A stretch of DNA of 64,000 nt from NCBI GenBank assembly GCA_958295945.1, contig OY282386.1, positions 5,270,001 to 5,334,000 of the forward strand. The letters are read 5' to 3'. Under the pieces are notes generated by a model. It was not told the origin of the DNA. It saw nothing but the letters and a program-made list of their open reading frames with translations, and did not search any database. Position numbers and translations under genes: made by a program. Source of the stretch: Candidatus Poribacteria bacterium. Lineage in GTDB: Bacteria; Poribacteria; WGA-4E; WGA-3G. Shown piece by piece: positions 26,750 through 35,735 of this stretch. The stretch's first letter is position 1. Every line of letters starts with the position of its first letter.

Positions 26750-27190
26750 TTAATTTATAACCTCCTTCATACATAAAGGTAACTCATAGTCAATGGACTA
26801 TGAGTTTATTAGAATTTAAAAATTAGACATCATAACGATTTACAGGACGTTGGAAGATTCTTCCCAACGTAACAATAAAAACCCGCGACGATCCAAAATG
26901 GACGTGTGGGCACAGCAGCGGTCCAACCGCTAACACTTTCAAAGTTGTTTTGTCGTTCTGTGTTGTTATATTTAACAGTAACGTAGGGGGGGGGGGACTC
27001 AAAACCGATGTTAAAACAGAACTAGCAAGCAGGGCACCAACCCTATCTCCGCGCAGACAATAGATATCTGAAGCATTTATTTCTAAATGATGATTCGTTT
27101 GCCATTTTTTCATTATCATTAGGATCTGATTTATTAAGTTTTTTCTAAAATAACTTCTGAGTCATGAATGAACGGAACTTTTACTTAAAT
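26750..27190. other. Repeat-bearing gap with an 11-G run
   Basis: No gene supported. It contains a short palindrome near 26795-26810, GGTCCAACCGC-type repeat DNA and a run of 11 G at 26986-26996. A 98-codon minus frame (26823-27119) has low-complexity Ser/Pro/Leu sequence across the G run and is not believed. Confidence 0.6.
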
Positions 27191-27661
27191 CTACTCTGTT
27201 GGTGGTTGATATTCATCTAATAATGCAAATCCAATTCCAAGAAGTGTCAAGGTAATTGCAGCACCACCCGTAACGCATCCTGCAGAGGACATACTAGCTT
27301 GAATACTACCTCTCTTGGATTTGTAAGTTGATGTATAAACAGAGACATACTCTGGAGTTTTTCCAATAAAACGTGAAGGTGAAGGTCCTGGTCGATAGAA
27401 ATAGGTTCCAGTAATACCTATTGGCGGTAAAAGGCAATTATACCAACACGATCCAGGTAAAGGTAGAAATACAAGTCCTGAAAATAAGCAACCAACACCA
27501 AACCATAGAGGTTTGTTAACATCTTTATTAGCATCTGCCACAGCATCGGATTCAGCCTGTGCCACAACCAAATTTGGCTGGGCAAGAGTTGCAAAAGGCA
27601 TACTAAAAAGTATTACTGTCATCCAAAAAGCAAGGATATGAAACATTTTGCTAATTTTCAC
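27191..27661 (-). CDS. Hypothetical membrane/secreted protein
   Basis: About 156 residues with an N-terminal signal-like segment (FHILAFWMTVILFSMPFATLA), then AVADANKDVNKPLWFGVGC, a hydrophobic stretch (LFSGLVFLPLPGSCWYN), a soluble middle (PEYVSVYTSTYKSKRGSIQ) and a C-terminal membrane segment (AAITLTLLGIGFALLDEY). The GTG at 27661, with AAGGTG ahead and MKISK at its N-terminus, is preferred over the ATG at 27691. No known family; two or three membrane helices are likely. Confidence 0.7.
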   Translation of the reverse strand: MKISKMFHILAFWMTVILFSMPFATLAQPNLVVAQAESDAVADANKDVNKPLWFGVGCLFSGLVFLPLPGSCWYNCLLPPIGITGTYFYRPGPSPSRFIGKTPEYVSVYTSTYKSKRGSIQASMSSAGCVTGGAAITLTLLGIGFALLDEYQPPTE

Positions 27662-27691
27662 TTGTATTTCACCTTCAATACTCACGGTCAT

Positions 27692-28248
27692 AGTGACCCA
27701 CTACCTAATGAACTTTGACATTCAAATTCGGTCCTGTCCACGTAGGGTTGGGTCTCCCAACCCTAATGAGCCTTTTTCGTTCGTCCATTGGACGAGGAGA
27801 CCTCACCCCTACGAATACCCAAGTTGAACGTCAAAACTATAAGGTAGGGGAAACTTGTGCTTCCTCGCGGACAACCGATCTGAACTACACGTCTTACGTC
27901 TGCTCCACTTAGGGCAGATAAGCCTGCCCCTTTGATTTGTTTTTCGCAATGTCGTGGGTTAACTCTGTTTCCACCCATTTTCAGCTGCTTTTCCTACCAG
28001 GCACGCCACGCGACAAGTCCGTCCACTTCGGGAGGGTTTTCTCCGCTCACACCGCTCACACATTCCAGTCTTTAGTGATGCATTGGCTTGATATGGACGT
28101 TATCCATCAACTTTATAGGTTATTGCGTTGTGGCAGGCCACCTTTTTTCTTTCGCTGGATATTTTGTGATGTCTAGCACATTGTGGGTTTCCATGGACAT
28201 CCACAAACTAAAGCATGGGGATTTGATGGAAGAGTGTTAAATGACAGA
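27692..28248. other. Non-coding repeat gap
   Basis: No gene supported. A perfect hairpin AGGGTTGGG-TCT-CCCAACCCT sits at 27744-27764. Further imperfect palindromes occur near 27785-27815 and 28175-28205 (GTGGGTTTCCATGGACATCC). The T2SS cluster ends at 28249. Confidence 0.6.
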
Positions 28249-31242
28249 TTACTTATCCGAATTCTTAAATTCGTTCATTCCATTTTTCCGCCAATCATCC
28301 TCAGTCTGTCTCAACTTTTTTATATCCTCTGGATTCTTGATGTCTATTATATGTGGTGTTATTATAAAGACAATCTCTGTATCTTCAACTACGGTTTCTG
28401 TGCTTTTGAAGAGTCTTCCGAGTAAAGGGATATCTCCGAGTATTGGCACTTTGTTTTCCACTTGTTTCTGCTTTTTACGAATGATACCACCAACAATCAG
28501 CTGCTGTCCATCTTCAACATCAACGTACGCACTTAGCGTATTGTCGTCTGTTATCGGAGCATTGAACTCTGTAAATTCAATGAAGTTACTTGCACTGATG
28601 TTTGTAATATCTAAACCGATTGTCCGTTTACCATCTGCTCCTACCAGTGATCTTGCAATATGAGGTGTAAGTGCAATATTAATACCAACTGGTGGGTCAA
28701 TAAAATCGTAGTTGAAAAGCGGTTGCGTTGCGGTATCCCCGAGAATACTATTGGTATCAACGCTTTGTAGGTATGGAATGCGGCGTCCACTGCTCCATGT
28801 TGCAGGACGGCTATCTCGGGTTGTGATCGTTGGTGTGGAAAGCGTCTTGACTTTATTTTCACGGATAAGTGTGTAAAGTAGTGCCATATATTCCTTCGTT
28901 GCCAAACTGTAGTTGAAACCTGAAATCTCTTGCGCGAGTCCAAGGTTTGCATTTACATCACCGATGAGTGGGTTAATTGGACTAAGTTCAAGACCACCGA
29001 GTCTCTTTTCAGTAGCAGCCGCTTCAATACCAAGTTTTGTCGTCTCATCAAGAGTGACTTCAAGGATCTTTATATCAATGCGTACTTGCCCTCGGACGAA
29101 ATCAAGTTGTTTAATGAGTGCTCTCACCTGCTCAAGATAGCGGCGGCGAGTCGTAACTACAAGCGAGTTCGTATCTGGGTCAGCATAGACTGTCACCTTA
29201 CCATAAAGTGAATTAATGTCACTCGATTCTTCCTGATTGCGATTATCATCGTCATAAAAGAAAAAGAAACCAAATCCATCATCCTCACCTTGTTGGTCCT
29301 GCCAAACTTGAGATAGCAACTGTGCAATAGAATCCGCAGTTGCGTATTCAAGGCGAATTATATCGGTGACTTCTACCTGTTCTTCAGGCGTGGGTATATC
29401 AAGCTGCTTAATAAAACCTTCTACCATCTCAAAGTTACGTTTCGTCCCTGTAGAAACAATAAGTGCATTATGACTTGCTAAAGGTTGAGCAGCAACATTA
29501 CCTGCAAGTGATCCCTGTGCTTGTGGGGTTGATTGACGTTGTGGCAGATAATATCTGTAGTAAGAGTAACTACTACCGCCACTATAATCGTCTTGGTTAC
29601 CTTGGTAATGTGTATTTATCAGGTTTGCTATATTTTCAGCGTCAGCATATTTGAGATAAAAGATTCTTGACCCCCACTCTTGGTCGGGAAGGGTAACATC
29701 AAGCTTCTCAATCAAATCATCTATCATTGGAAAATTGTTAGCAGAAGTAGAAATGAGCAAAGCATTGAGTCTAATATTTTCTACAATGTGAACAGTTCCT
29801 TGTACACCGAAACCGGTATCTTGATTTGATGAGGATCTTCTATCCCAATCCCACCAATTCCGTTCGCTACCACCCGTATCCTCACCTTCAAACAGGGCGG
29901 TTAATTGTTCTTTGAGAGTTGTAGCATCAGCAAATTCAAGTAGATACATCTTGAATTCATTTTCTGTTTGTTTTTGATCAAGCACTTCAATAATCTTCTC
30001 AATAATAGTATAATTCCGCGGATCAGAAGAGACAATTACAATATTCAACCGATCATCACTGGTGATATTTACAAGTCCGACAATCCCTTGGAAAAGGTCA
30101 ACTGATAGACCTCGTTCTCTGCGTTCTCTGCGTAATCTAAACATATCCTCTCTGTCAAATCTTGCTCTATCACCTGCATCGCTTTCACCAACAATAATCT
30201 GATCAAGTATTGTGGCGACATCCTCTGCCACTGCATATTGTAGTCGATAAGTGCGAATCTCTGTCTGAAGTCCTTGAGATTTATCAAGATGCAGAATTAT
30301 TTCTTTAATGATTATTAGATTGTCTTCGGCGGCTTTAAGAATAATGGTGTTTGAACTGCTATCTGCCTCCACCTTAACCATTCCCTTAACCAATGGCACA
30401 CCCAGACCTTGTTCAATAGCTTGTTTGATTTCTTCAGGAGTCATACCGACTTGACTTCTTGGTTGTTTGTCATCTTCATCGTTATCCTCAAATACTTGTC
30501 CAAGTGTTTCTTTTAAAGATTCAGCGTCCGCGTAAGTGAGTGGAACTAAGGCTATCTTTAATGGGGAAGGGTCGCCTTCATCTGCAAATTGTAAAATCGA
30601 GACGATTCTACGAATGTTTGATGACACATCTGTGATGATAAGTGCGTTTGTCATTGAATCCGCAAAGATGTTTGCCTGTCTATTCAATAAAGGTTTCAAT
30701 TTGTCTACTTGTTCCGATGCAGATGCATTTACCAATTGGATGATATATGTCTGAATCTCATCTGTCATTTCAACCAGTTCTGGGTTAGCCTCTATTATTT
30801 TGACAGGCACATTCATCACAGTTGCTTTTTCAAAAGTTGTCACAATGAGGGCACTATTGGATTTTACAAATGTTAAGTTATATTGAGCGAGGATTGTTTT
30901 GACATGCTCTATGACTTCATCAAGCGTGACGTTTTTGAGGTTAATTAATGCGAACTTTTTCCCTTGAATATCGTTTTCACTTGCCATAATCGTAAGATCG
31001 GTTTCTCGTGAAAGCCATTCAAACACGTTTTTGAGTTCATCACTGGTGAAGTTGAAGTTAAACGTTAAGGGTTCACCAGTTTCCTCATCACGTTCAGCAA
31101 CTTCCATCGTTCCTTGACCACGCTGTGCAAACAGATCCCCTGGTATAAGGACGAATAACCCGAGGCACACCAAAACAAAGATGCTTAATATGCAATTTTG
31201 TTTAGGTAAAGCATTCAAGAATTTAGGCAATTTCAATGTCAT
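28249..31242 (-). CDS. gspD: GspD/PilQ-like secretin with six N-modules, copy 1
   Basis: An outer-membrane secretin of about 997 residues, the exit pore of a type II secretion or type IV pilus-like machine. Order: signal segment, an N0/STN-type domain (DELKNVFEWLSRETDLTIMA), six consecutive secretin-N (N1-like) modules, each opening with a strand such as IYLLEFADA, YRLQYAVAED or FYLKYADAENIANL and ending in IIxxLD, then the secretin pore domain (QVRIDIKILEVTLDETTKLG, VPILGDIPLLGRLF, EIVFIITPHIID). Usual GspD has three such modules in about 650 residues. The ATG at 31242 with GAGGA is preferred over one eight codons earlier. A paralogue lies directly upstream. Confidence 0.92.
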   Translation of the reverse strand: MTLKLPKFLNALPKQNCILSIFVLVCLGLFVLIPGDLFAQRGQGTMEVAERDEETGEPLTFNFNFTSDELKNVFEWLSRETDLTIMASENDIQGKKFALINLKNVTLDEVIEHVKTILAQYNLTFVKSNSALIVTTFEKATVMNVPVKIIEANPELVEMTDEIQTYIIQLVNASASEQVDKLKPLLNRQANIFADSMTNALIITDVSSNIRRIVSILQFADEGDPSPLKIALVPLTYADAESLKETLGQVFEDNDEDDKQPRSQVGMTPEEIKQAIEQGLGVPLVKGMVKVEADSSSNTIILKAAEDNLIIIKEIILHLDKSQGLQTEIRTYRLQYAVAEDVATILDQIIVGESDAGDRARFDREDMFRLRRERRERGLSVDLFQGIVGLVNITSDDRLNIVIVSSDPRNYTIIEKIIEVLDQKQTENEFKMYLLEFADATTLKEQLTALFEGEDTGGSERNWWDWDRRSSSNQDTGFGVQGTVHIVENIRLNALLISTSANNFPMIDDLIEKLDVTLPDQEWGSRIFYLKYADAENIANLINTHYQGNQDDYSGGSSYSYYRYYLPQRQSTPQAQGSLAGNVAAQPLASHNALIVSTGTKRNFEMVEGFIKQLDIPTPEEQVEVTDIIRLEYATADSIAQLLSQVWQDQQGEDDGFGFFFFYDDDNRNQEESSDINSLYGKVTVYADPDTNSLVVTTRRRYLEQVRALIKQLDFVRGQVRIDIKILEVTLDETTKLGIEAAATEKRLGGLELSPINPLIGDVNANLGLAQEISGFNYSLATKEYMALLYTLIRENKVKTLSTPTITTRDSRPATWSSGRRIPYLQSVDTNSILGDTATQPLFNYDFIDPPVGINIALTPHIARSLVGADGKRTIGLDITNISASNFIEFTEFNAPITDDNTLSAYVDVEDGQQLIVGGIIRKKQKQVENKVPILGDIPLLGRLFKSTETVVEDTEIVFIITPHIIDIKNPEDIKKLRQTEDDWRKNGMNEFKNSDK

Positions 31243-31363
31243 TAATAGTTCCTCGTAATTATTCAAACTTAAAAATTGATACGATAGATCTTAGCATATC
31301 AGGTTGCGTTAGCATTATTTAAAACAGTCTGCTTTCAAGGCTTGATTTAAATGAAATCAACAC

Positions 31364-34354
31364 CTATTTCGTTGAATTCTTTAAATCAATCTGTCCATTT
31401 TTTCGCCACTCTTCCTCTTTCTGCTTCAGTTTTTCAAGGTCAGCAGGGTTCTTTATATCTATGATGTGCGGGGTAATAATGAACACAATCTCAGTATCTT
31501 GAACTTCGGTTTCTGTGCTTTTGAAGAGCCTTCCGAGTAAAGGAATATCCCCGAGTATAGGTACTTTGTTTTCCACCTGTTTCTGTTTCTTGCGGATGAT
31601 GCCACCGACGATAAGTTGTTGTCCATCTTCAACGTCAATATAGACACTGAGTGAGTTATCATCTGTTATCGGGGCATTAAAATCGGTGAATTCAATAAAG
31701 TTACTGGCACTGATATTCGTAATATCTAATCCGATTGTTCGTTTTCCATTTTCATCTGCTTGTGATCTTGCAATATAAGGTATGAGTGATATGTTAATAC
31801 CAACAGGTGGATCAATAAAATCGTAGTTGAAAAGCGGTTGTGTAGCGGTATCTCCAAGAATGCTATTGGTATCTACGCTCTGAAGATATGGAATTCGGCG
31901 CCCACTGCTCCATGTAGCAGCATGGCTGTCACGTGTCGTGATCGTTGGTGTAGAAAGTGTTTTGACTTTGTTTTCACGTATAAGTGTGTGAAGCAGTGCC
32001 ATATACTCCTTGGTAACCAAACTATAATTAAAACCAGAAATTTCTTGTGCAAGCCCAAGTTCTGCTTTTGCATCCCCAACAAGTGGGTTAATCGGACTGA
32101 GTTCAAGACCTCCCAGTTTCTTTTCATTGGCAGCCATTTCAATACCGAGTTTTGTCGTTTCATCAAGGGTAACTTCAAGGATCTTAATATCAATCCGCAC
32201 TTGTCCTCTAACGAAATCAAGTCTTTTTATGAGTGCTTTCACCTGATCAAGATAACGACGGCGGGTGGTGACAACAAGTGAGTTTGTATCTGGATCGGCA
32301 TAAATAGTGACTTTACCGAAGAGTGAATTTATGTCAGTCGGTTCTTCCTCACCAAATCTTGAACTGAAAAACCTTCGGAAACCAGAACCTTCATCCTCAG
32401 ATTGCACTTCTTGCCACACTTGTTCAAGCACCTGAACAATAGCATCCGCTGTTGCGTATTCAAGACGAATGATTTCAGTAACTTCAGTCATCGGCGGAGG
32501 TGTCGGTATATCAAGTTGTTTAATAAAGCTTTCTACCATCTCAAAATTTCGTTTTGTTCCTGTTGAAACAATGAGAGCATTGTGACTCGCTAAAGGTTGT
32601 GCTGCGACATTACCTGCCAGTGAGCCTTGTGCCTGTGGAGTTGTTTGACGCTGCGGCAGATAGTAGCGGTAATAATAGTAACTATCTCCGCCACTAAAAT
32701 CGTCTTGGTTTCCTTGGTAATGTGTGTTAATCAGATTTGCTATATTTTCAGCATCAGCATATTTGAGATAAAAGATCCTTGAACCCCATTCTTGGTCAGG
32801 TAGGTTGACATCAAGTTTTTTGATCAAATCATCAATCATCGTAAAATTCTGAGAAGAAGTAGAAATGAGCAATGCATTAAGTCTAATATCTTCAACGATG
32901 TGAACAGTGCCTTGTACCCCAAAACCGGTATCTTGATTTGACGACCTTCTATCCCAATCCCACCAACTCCGGCTGCTACCCCCTGTATCCTCACCTTCAA
33001 ACAGTTGGGTTAGATTCTCCTTTAGGGTTGCAGCATCTGCAAACTCAAGCAAGTACATCTTGAACTCATTTTCTGTCTGCTTTTGATCAAGTACTTCAAT
33101 GATTTTCTCGATAATGGTGTAATTGCGGGGATCAGAAGAAATAATAACTATGTTCAACCGTTCATCATAAGAGATATTTACCAAACCGACAATTCCCTGA
33201 AAGATATCACCTGTATTCCCTCTATCCCGTCGATATGTCATCATCTCTAAGATATCTTCTCTGTCAAAACTTCTTCTACCACCACCTTGGATATCATCTC
33301 CAGTGATTATCTCTTCAAGTGTTGTGGCAACATCTTCTGCTATAGCATATTCAAGACGAAATGTACGAATATCTGTTGAAAGTGTTGGAGCTTTATCGAG
33401 ATGAAGAATTATCTCTTTAAGTAGTGTTATATTTTCTTCGGCTGCTTTGATAATAAGAGTATTTGAACTGCTATCTGCCTCCACCTTGATCATTCCCTCA
33501 ACCAATGGCACTCCCAAGCCATTTTCAATAGCTTGCCTGATCTCCTCGGGACTCATAGCAACCTGTCTTCCTGGGGGAGTGTCATCTTCATCGCTATCAT
33601 CAAAGAACTTATCAAATGTTTGTTTTAGAGATGCGGCGTCCGCGTAAGCAAGTGGGATTAAAGCTATCTTTAATGGAGATGGGTCGCCTTCATCTGCAAA
33701 TTGTAAAATCGAGACGATTCTACGGATGTTTGATGACACATCTGTGATGATAAGTGCGTTTGTCATTGAATCCGCAAAGATGTTTGCCTGTCTATTCAAT
33801 AAAGGTTTCAATTTGTCTACTTGTTCCGATGCAGATGCATTTACCAATTGGATGATATATGTCTGAATCTCATCTGTCATTTCAACCAGTTCTGGGTTAG
33901 CCTCTATTATTTTGACAGGCACATTCATCACAGTTGCTTTTTCAAAAGTTGTCACAATGAGGGCGCTATTGGATTTTACAAATGTTAAGTTATATTGAGC
34001 GAGAATCGTTTTGACATGCTCTATGACTTCATCAAGCGTGACGTTTTTGAGGTTAATTAATGCGAACTTTTTCCCTTGAATATCGTTTTCACTTGCCATA
34101 ATCGTAAGATCGGTTTCTCGTGAAAGCCATTCAAACACGTTTTTGAGTTCATCACTAGTGAAGTTGAAGTTAAACGTTAAGGGTTCACCAGTTTCCTCAT
34201 CCCGTTCAGCAACTTCCATCGTACTCTGACCACCCCGTTGCGCGAATAGGTCTCCCGGTATAAGGAGGAATGCACCTAAACACACCAGAATAACCAAGAA
34301 AGTATTCAGTTTATGTACCCACTTTGAACAAACAACGCTTCTGCACATTTTCAT
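31364..34354 (-). CDS. gspD: GspD/PilQ-like secretin with six N-modules, copy 2
   Basis: A 996-residue paralogue of the preceding secretin, with the same layout: signal segment (TFLVILVCLGAFLLIPGDLFA), N0/STN-like domain, six N1-like modules and a secretin pore. The two differ across the pore and later modules, but about 560 bp at the N-terminal end are almost base-for-base identical. Its start overlaps the stop of the GspM-like gene by one base (TAATG), so it is co-translated with that gene. Two long secretins could serve two machines or one mixed ring. Confidence 0.92.
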   Translation of the reverse strand: MKMCRSVVCSKWVHKLNTFLVILVCLGAFLLIPGDLFAQRGGQSTMEVAERDEETGEPLTFNFNFTSDELKNVFEWLSRETDLTIMASENDIQGKKFALINLKNVTLDEVIEHVKTILAQYNLTFVKSNSALIVTTFEKATVMNVPVKIIEANPELVEMTDEIQTYIIQLVNASASEQVDKLKPLLNRQANIFADSMTNALIITDVSSNIRRIVSILQFADEGDPSPLKIALIPLAYADAASLKQTFDKFFDDSDEDDTPPGRQVAMSPEEIRQAIENGLGVPLVEGMIKVEADSSSNTLIIKAAEENITLLKEIILHLDKAPTLSTDIRTFRLEYAIAEDVATTLEEIITGDDIQGGGRRSFDREDILEMMTYRRDRGNTGDIFQGIVGLVNISYDERLNIVIISSDPRNYTIIEKIIEVLDQKQTENEFKMYLLEFADAATLKENLTQLFEGEDTGGSSRSWWDWDRRSSNQDTGFGVQGTVHIVEDIRLNALLISTSSQNFTMIDDLIKKLDVNLPDQEWGSRIFYLKYADAENIANLINTHYQGNQDDFSGGDSYYYYRYYLPQRQTTPQAQGSLAGNVAAQPLASHNALIVSTGTKRNFEMVESFIKQLDIPTPPPMTEVTEIIRLEYATADAIVQVLEQVWQEVQSEDEGSGFRRFFSSRFGEEEPTDINSLFGKVTIYADPDTNSLVVTTRRRYLDQVKALIKRLDFVRGQVRIDIKILEVTLDETTKLGIEMAANEKKLGGLELSPINPLVGDAKAELGLAQEISGFNYSLVTKEYMALLHTLIRENKVKTLSTPTITTRDSHAATWSSGRRIPYLQSVDTNSILGDTATQPLFNYDFIDPPVGINISLIPYIARSQADENGKRTIGLDITNISASNFIEFTDFNAPITDDNSLSVYIDVEDGQQLIVGGIIRKKQKQVENKVPILGDIPLLGRLFKSTETEVQDTEIVFIITPHIIDIKNPADLEKLKQKEEEWRKNGQIDLKNSTK

Positions 34355-35676
34355 TATTGGTAAACCCTCGCAATCATAAGAACATCCACATTTATCTTAT
34401 TCTCTTTGTGGTCAACGGAAATTTGTAGGTCTCTTACCATCAACCATTTACTTGTTGTCTCGATTATCTTGTTTAAATTAACGAGTTTATCGATTTCCGC
34501 TTTAAACTTCATCTTTACAGTATAACTTTCTGGTGTATAGACAGTAGGAGCCAATTGCAATTTTAGGGTGAGTTCGTCAATCTGAGATTGAATCCTATCT
34601 ATGTATGCAAGGAAATCTATCCTAAGTTGTTGTTTATCCAACTCCTCCCCATAAGTTTCAATGAGATTAGTCAGTTTAGCAAGAACTTGACTATTTGGAC
34701 GAAAACTAATCTCATTCGTAGGTTTTTTCGCACCGATACCCAAAAACCCAGAAGATGCTCTCGCTTGAGTTTTAAAGTAATGGTTTTCAAAAAGCTTTTT
34801 CTCAGCACCGACGAGATGTTGTTCAATCATAGGAATAATGAGCCCAATTAGTTCAATTCTAATTGAAATCGGTATGGAATCGGGTAATGCTGCAAACTCC
34901 CATTCCATAGTACCATCAACTGAGATTTCAGGGGCAACTTGGTTTTCGTCTGATTCTTCAGATGGTTCTGCAGTTTCTTCCTTATCATTTTCAACATCAG
35001 ATGGTTTTTCTGGTGTCTCCTGTTTCTGCTCATCAGTTGTTTCTGTGGTTTCCTCTTTTTCATCATAAACTTTATCTTCAGACTTTTCCGTTTCTTTAGA
35101 TTTCTCGGTATCCACATCTGCCTCATCTAACCACGCATCAAGGAACATATCCATGGCTTCAGCTTCCATATCACCGTCGGATTGTGCTTGAAGTTCAGCT
35201 TCAAATGCGGCAATTTCGGCATTAAGTGCATCCTTTTCTGCAATTAATTTTTGCTGATAAGCAAACACAGCAAGATTTCGTCGTGCATGAGTAGAGATTC
35301 TCTCAGATTTCTTCCCGGGAACAACTTCATAATTTATTTGGTAATTAGCAGGTATTCCAGCTCTTTTTACAATTCCATCTACTTTTTTACGCACAACCGA
35401 TGCAGGATAATTTCCATCAAATATTGTGGCAGTTTCTCCCTCGCCTGCAAGTCCAGTCTTTTGGTATAGTCCTGCCTCAATAGGTTTCAATATCTTAGAT
35501 GCATCCACTAAATCTTTAGATGTTTTTAAAGTTTCTCTCTTAGTTTTCATTGCGGGATTTGAGACAATCTTATAGAAACCAGGTCCCCATTGTGTTACGA
35601 TCGCCGCTATCAACGCAACTACCAGAAACCCGAGCAATAATTTCGTTTGGGTTGTAAGTTCAAAATCTAATTTCAC
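34354..35676 (-). CDS. GspM/PilO-like inner-membrane assembly protein
   Basis: A 440-residue inner-membrane protein with one N-terminal helix (TKLLLGFLVVALIAAIVT). A coiled-coil stretch follows (about 145-175; AEKDALNAEIAAFEAELQAQ), then an extremely acidic, Glu/Lys/Thr-rich linker (about 195-250; KETEKSEDKVYDEKEETTE), then a folded C-terminal region with a PilO/GspM-like pattern. Assignment rests on position between the PilM/GspL-like gene and a secretin and on topology. A GspM/PilO of this size with such a linker is unusual. Confidence 0.7.
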   Translation of the reverse strand: MKLDFELTTQTKLLLGFLVVALIAAIVTQWGPGFYKIVSNPAMKTKRETLKTSKDLVDASKILKPIEAGLYQKTGLAGEGETATIFDGNYPASVVRKKVDGIVKRAGIPANYQINYEVVPGKKSERISTHARRNLAVFAYQQKLIAEKDALNAEIAAFEAELQAQSDGDMEAEAMDMFLDAWLDEADVDTEKSKETEKSEDKVYDEKEETTETTDEQKQETPEKPSDVENDKEETAEPSEESDENQVAPEISVDGTMEWEFAALPDSIPISIRIELIGLIIPMIEQHLVGAEKKLFENHYFKTQARASSGFLGIGAKKPTNEISFRPNSQVLAKLTNLIETYGEELDKQQLRIDFLAYIDRIQSQIDELTLKLQLAPTVYTPESYTVKMKFKAEIDKLVNLNKIIETTSKWLMVRDLQISVDHKENKINVDVLMIARVYQ

Positions 35677-35735
35677 AATTATATCCTTACCTACTTTTGT
35701 AGGTTGGTATGTGCAACGAAGTGCAGATTTGTCTG

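Noticed and set aside
26823-27119. 98-codon minus-strand frame
   Set aside because: Low-complexity translation across an 11-G run, no ribosome-binding site, part of repeat DNA.
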